Source of the DNA: JBHIDQ01 sp046760155
GTDB taxonomy: Bacteria > Chloroflexota > Dehalococcoidia > Dehalococcoidales > RBG-16-60-22
Length of the DNA stretch: 22,268 nucleotides
Assembly: GCA_046760155.1 (NCBI GenBank)
Contig: JBHIDQ010000011.1
Coordinates: 1 to 22,268 of the forward strand
Reading direction: 5' to 3'
Part shown: positions 22,248 to 22,268 of the stretch, one piece after another
Position numbering within the stretch: position 1 is the first letter of the stretch
Layout of the letters: each line of letters begins with the position of its first letter
Translations under genes and position numbers: made by a program
Notes under the pieces: model-generated
The model's database searches: none
What the model saw: the letters and a program-made list of their open reading frames with translations, nothing else
Told to the model about the DNA's origin: nothing

Positions 22248-22253
22248 ATTATA
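22248..22253 (-). promoter_or_regulatory. -10 box of the truncated tRNA-Ala(GGC)
   Basis: On the minus strand a perfect TATAAT stands 14 bases before the first base of the tRNA fragment, in an extended TGCTATAAT context. The -35 position would fall just beyond the right edge of the window. Confidence 0.5.
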
Positions 22254-22268
22254 GCATATTTAATTTGT

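Noticed and set aside
19066..22268. Integrative element with integrase
   Set aside because: No recombinase, transposase or direct repeat of the tRNA 3' end was found, so only a possible remnant is reported.

Overview
The window reads as a stretch of chromosome from an anaerobic bacterium. The housekeeping genes are bacterial (tetrahydrofolate and formyl-Met enzymes, bacterial DnaA and Obg), Shine-Dalgarno sites are strong (GGAGG), and TTG and GTG starts occur. The corrinoid/tetrahydrofolate methyl-transfer genes and the PAC2-family gene would suit an uncultured Chloroflexota member (Dehalococcoidia-like). That placement is inferred from gene content only and is not secure.

Layout. (1) 1-5680 is housekeeping: the 3' end of a membrane-type gene with its terminator, a leftward fmt-mazG operon with a recognisable promoter, then rightward dnaA, obgE and nadD. 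The dnaA gene is not next to dnaN or recF, and its DNA-recognition loop is diverged. (2) 5685-17990 is a large corrinoid methyl-transfer region. It holds a B12-binding corrinoid protein, three uroporphyrinogen-decarboxylase-fold methyltransferases with different metal-site motifs, a CoA-acylating semialdehyde dehydrogenase, a degenerate ferritin-like protein, a class III aminotransferase, an ADP-ribosylglycohydrolase, an AcsE-type methyltetrahydrofolate methyltransferase and a [2Fe-2S]/ASKHA reductive activator of corrinoid proteins. A PAC2-family gene on the opposite strand splits the region in two. (3) 17985-19065 is leftward: tRNA-Ala(TGC), panB, and a good terminator that overlaps the 3' end of the activator gene. 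(4) 19066-22268 looks more AT-rich and accessory. It holds a DUF5658-like membrane protein, a short GIY-YIG-like protein, an acyl-CoA thioesterase followed directly by an unlisted 46-residue membrane protein, a frameshifted helix-turn-helix gene coupled to a complete di-iron ferritin-like gene, an unrecognised 105-residue protein, and a 5' half of a tRNA-Ala(GGC) gene that still has its -10 box.

How the genes fit together. The corrinoid protein, the UROD-fold methyltransferases, the DHPS-fold methyltransferase and the activator make up the four parts of acetogen-type O-demethylase systems (methyltransferase I, corrinoid protein, methyltransferase II, activating enzyme). A methyl group would go from an unknown methylated compound to Co(I)-corrinoid and on to tetrahydrofolate. 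The aminotransferase and the methylmalonate-semialdehyde-type dehydrogenase could process a beta-amino acid left after demethylation. That link is inferred from gene adjacency alone and is the most interesting hypothesis here. No CRISPR array, rRNA, integrase, transposase or convincing oriC was seen.
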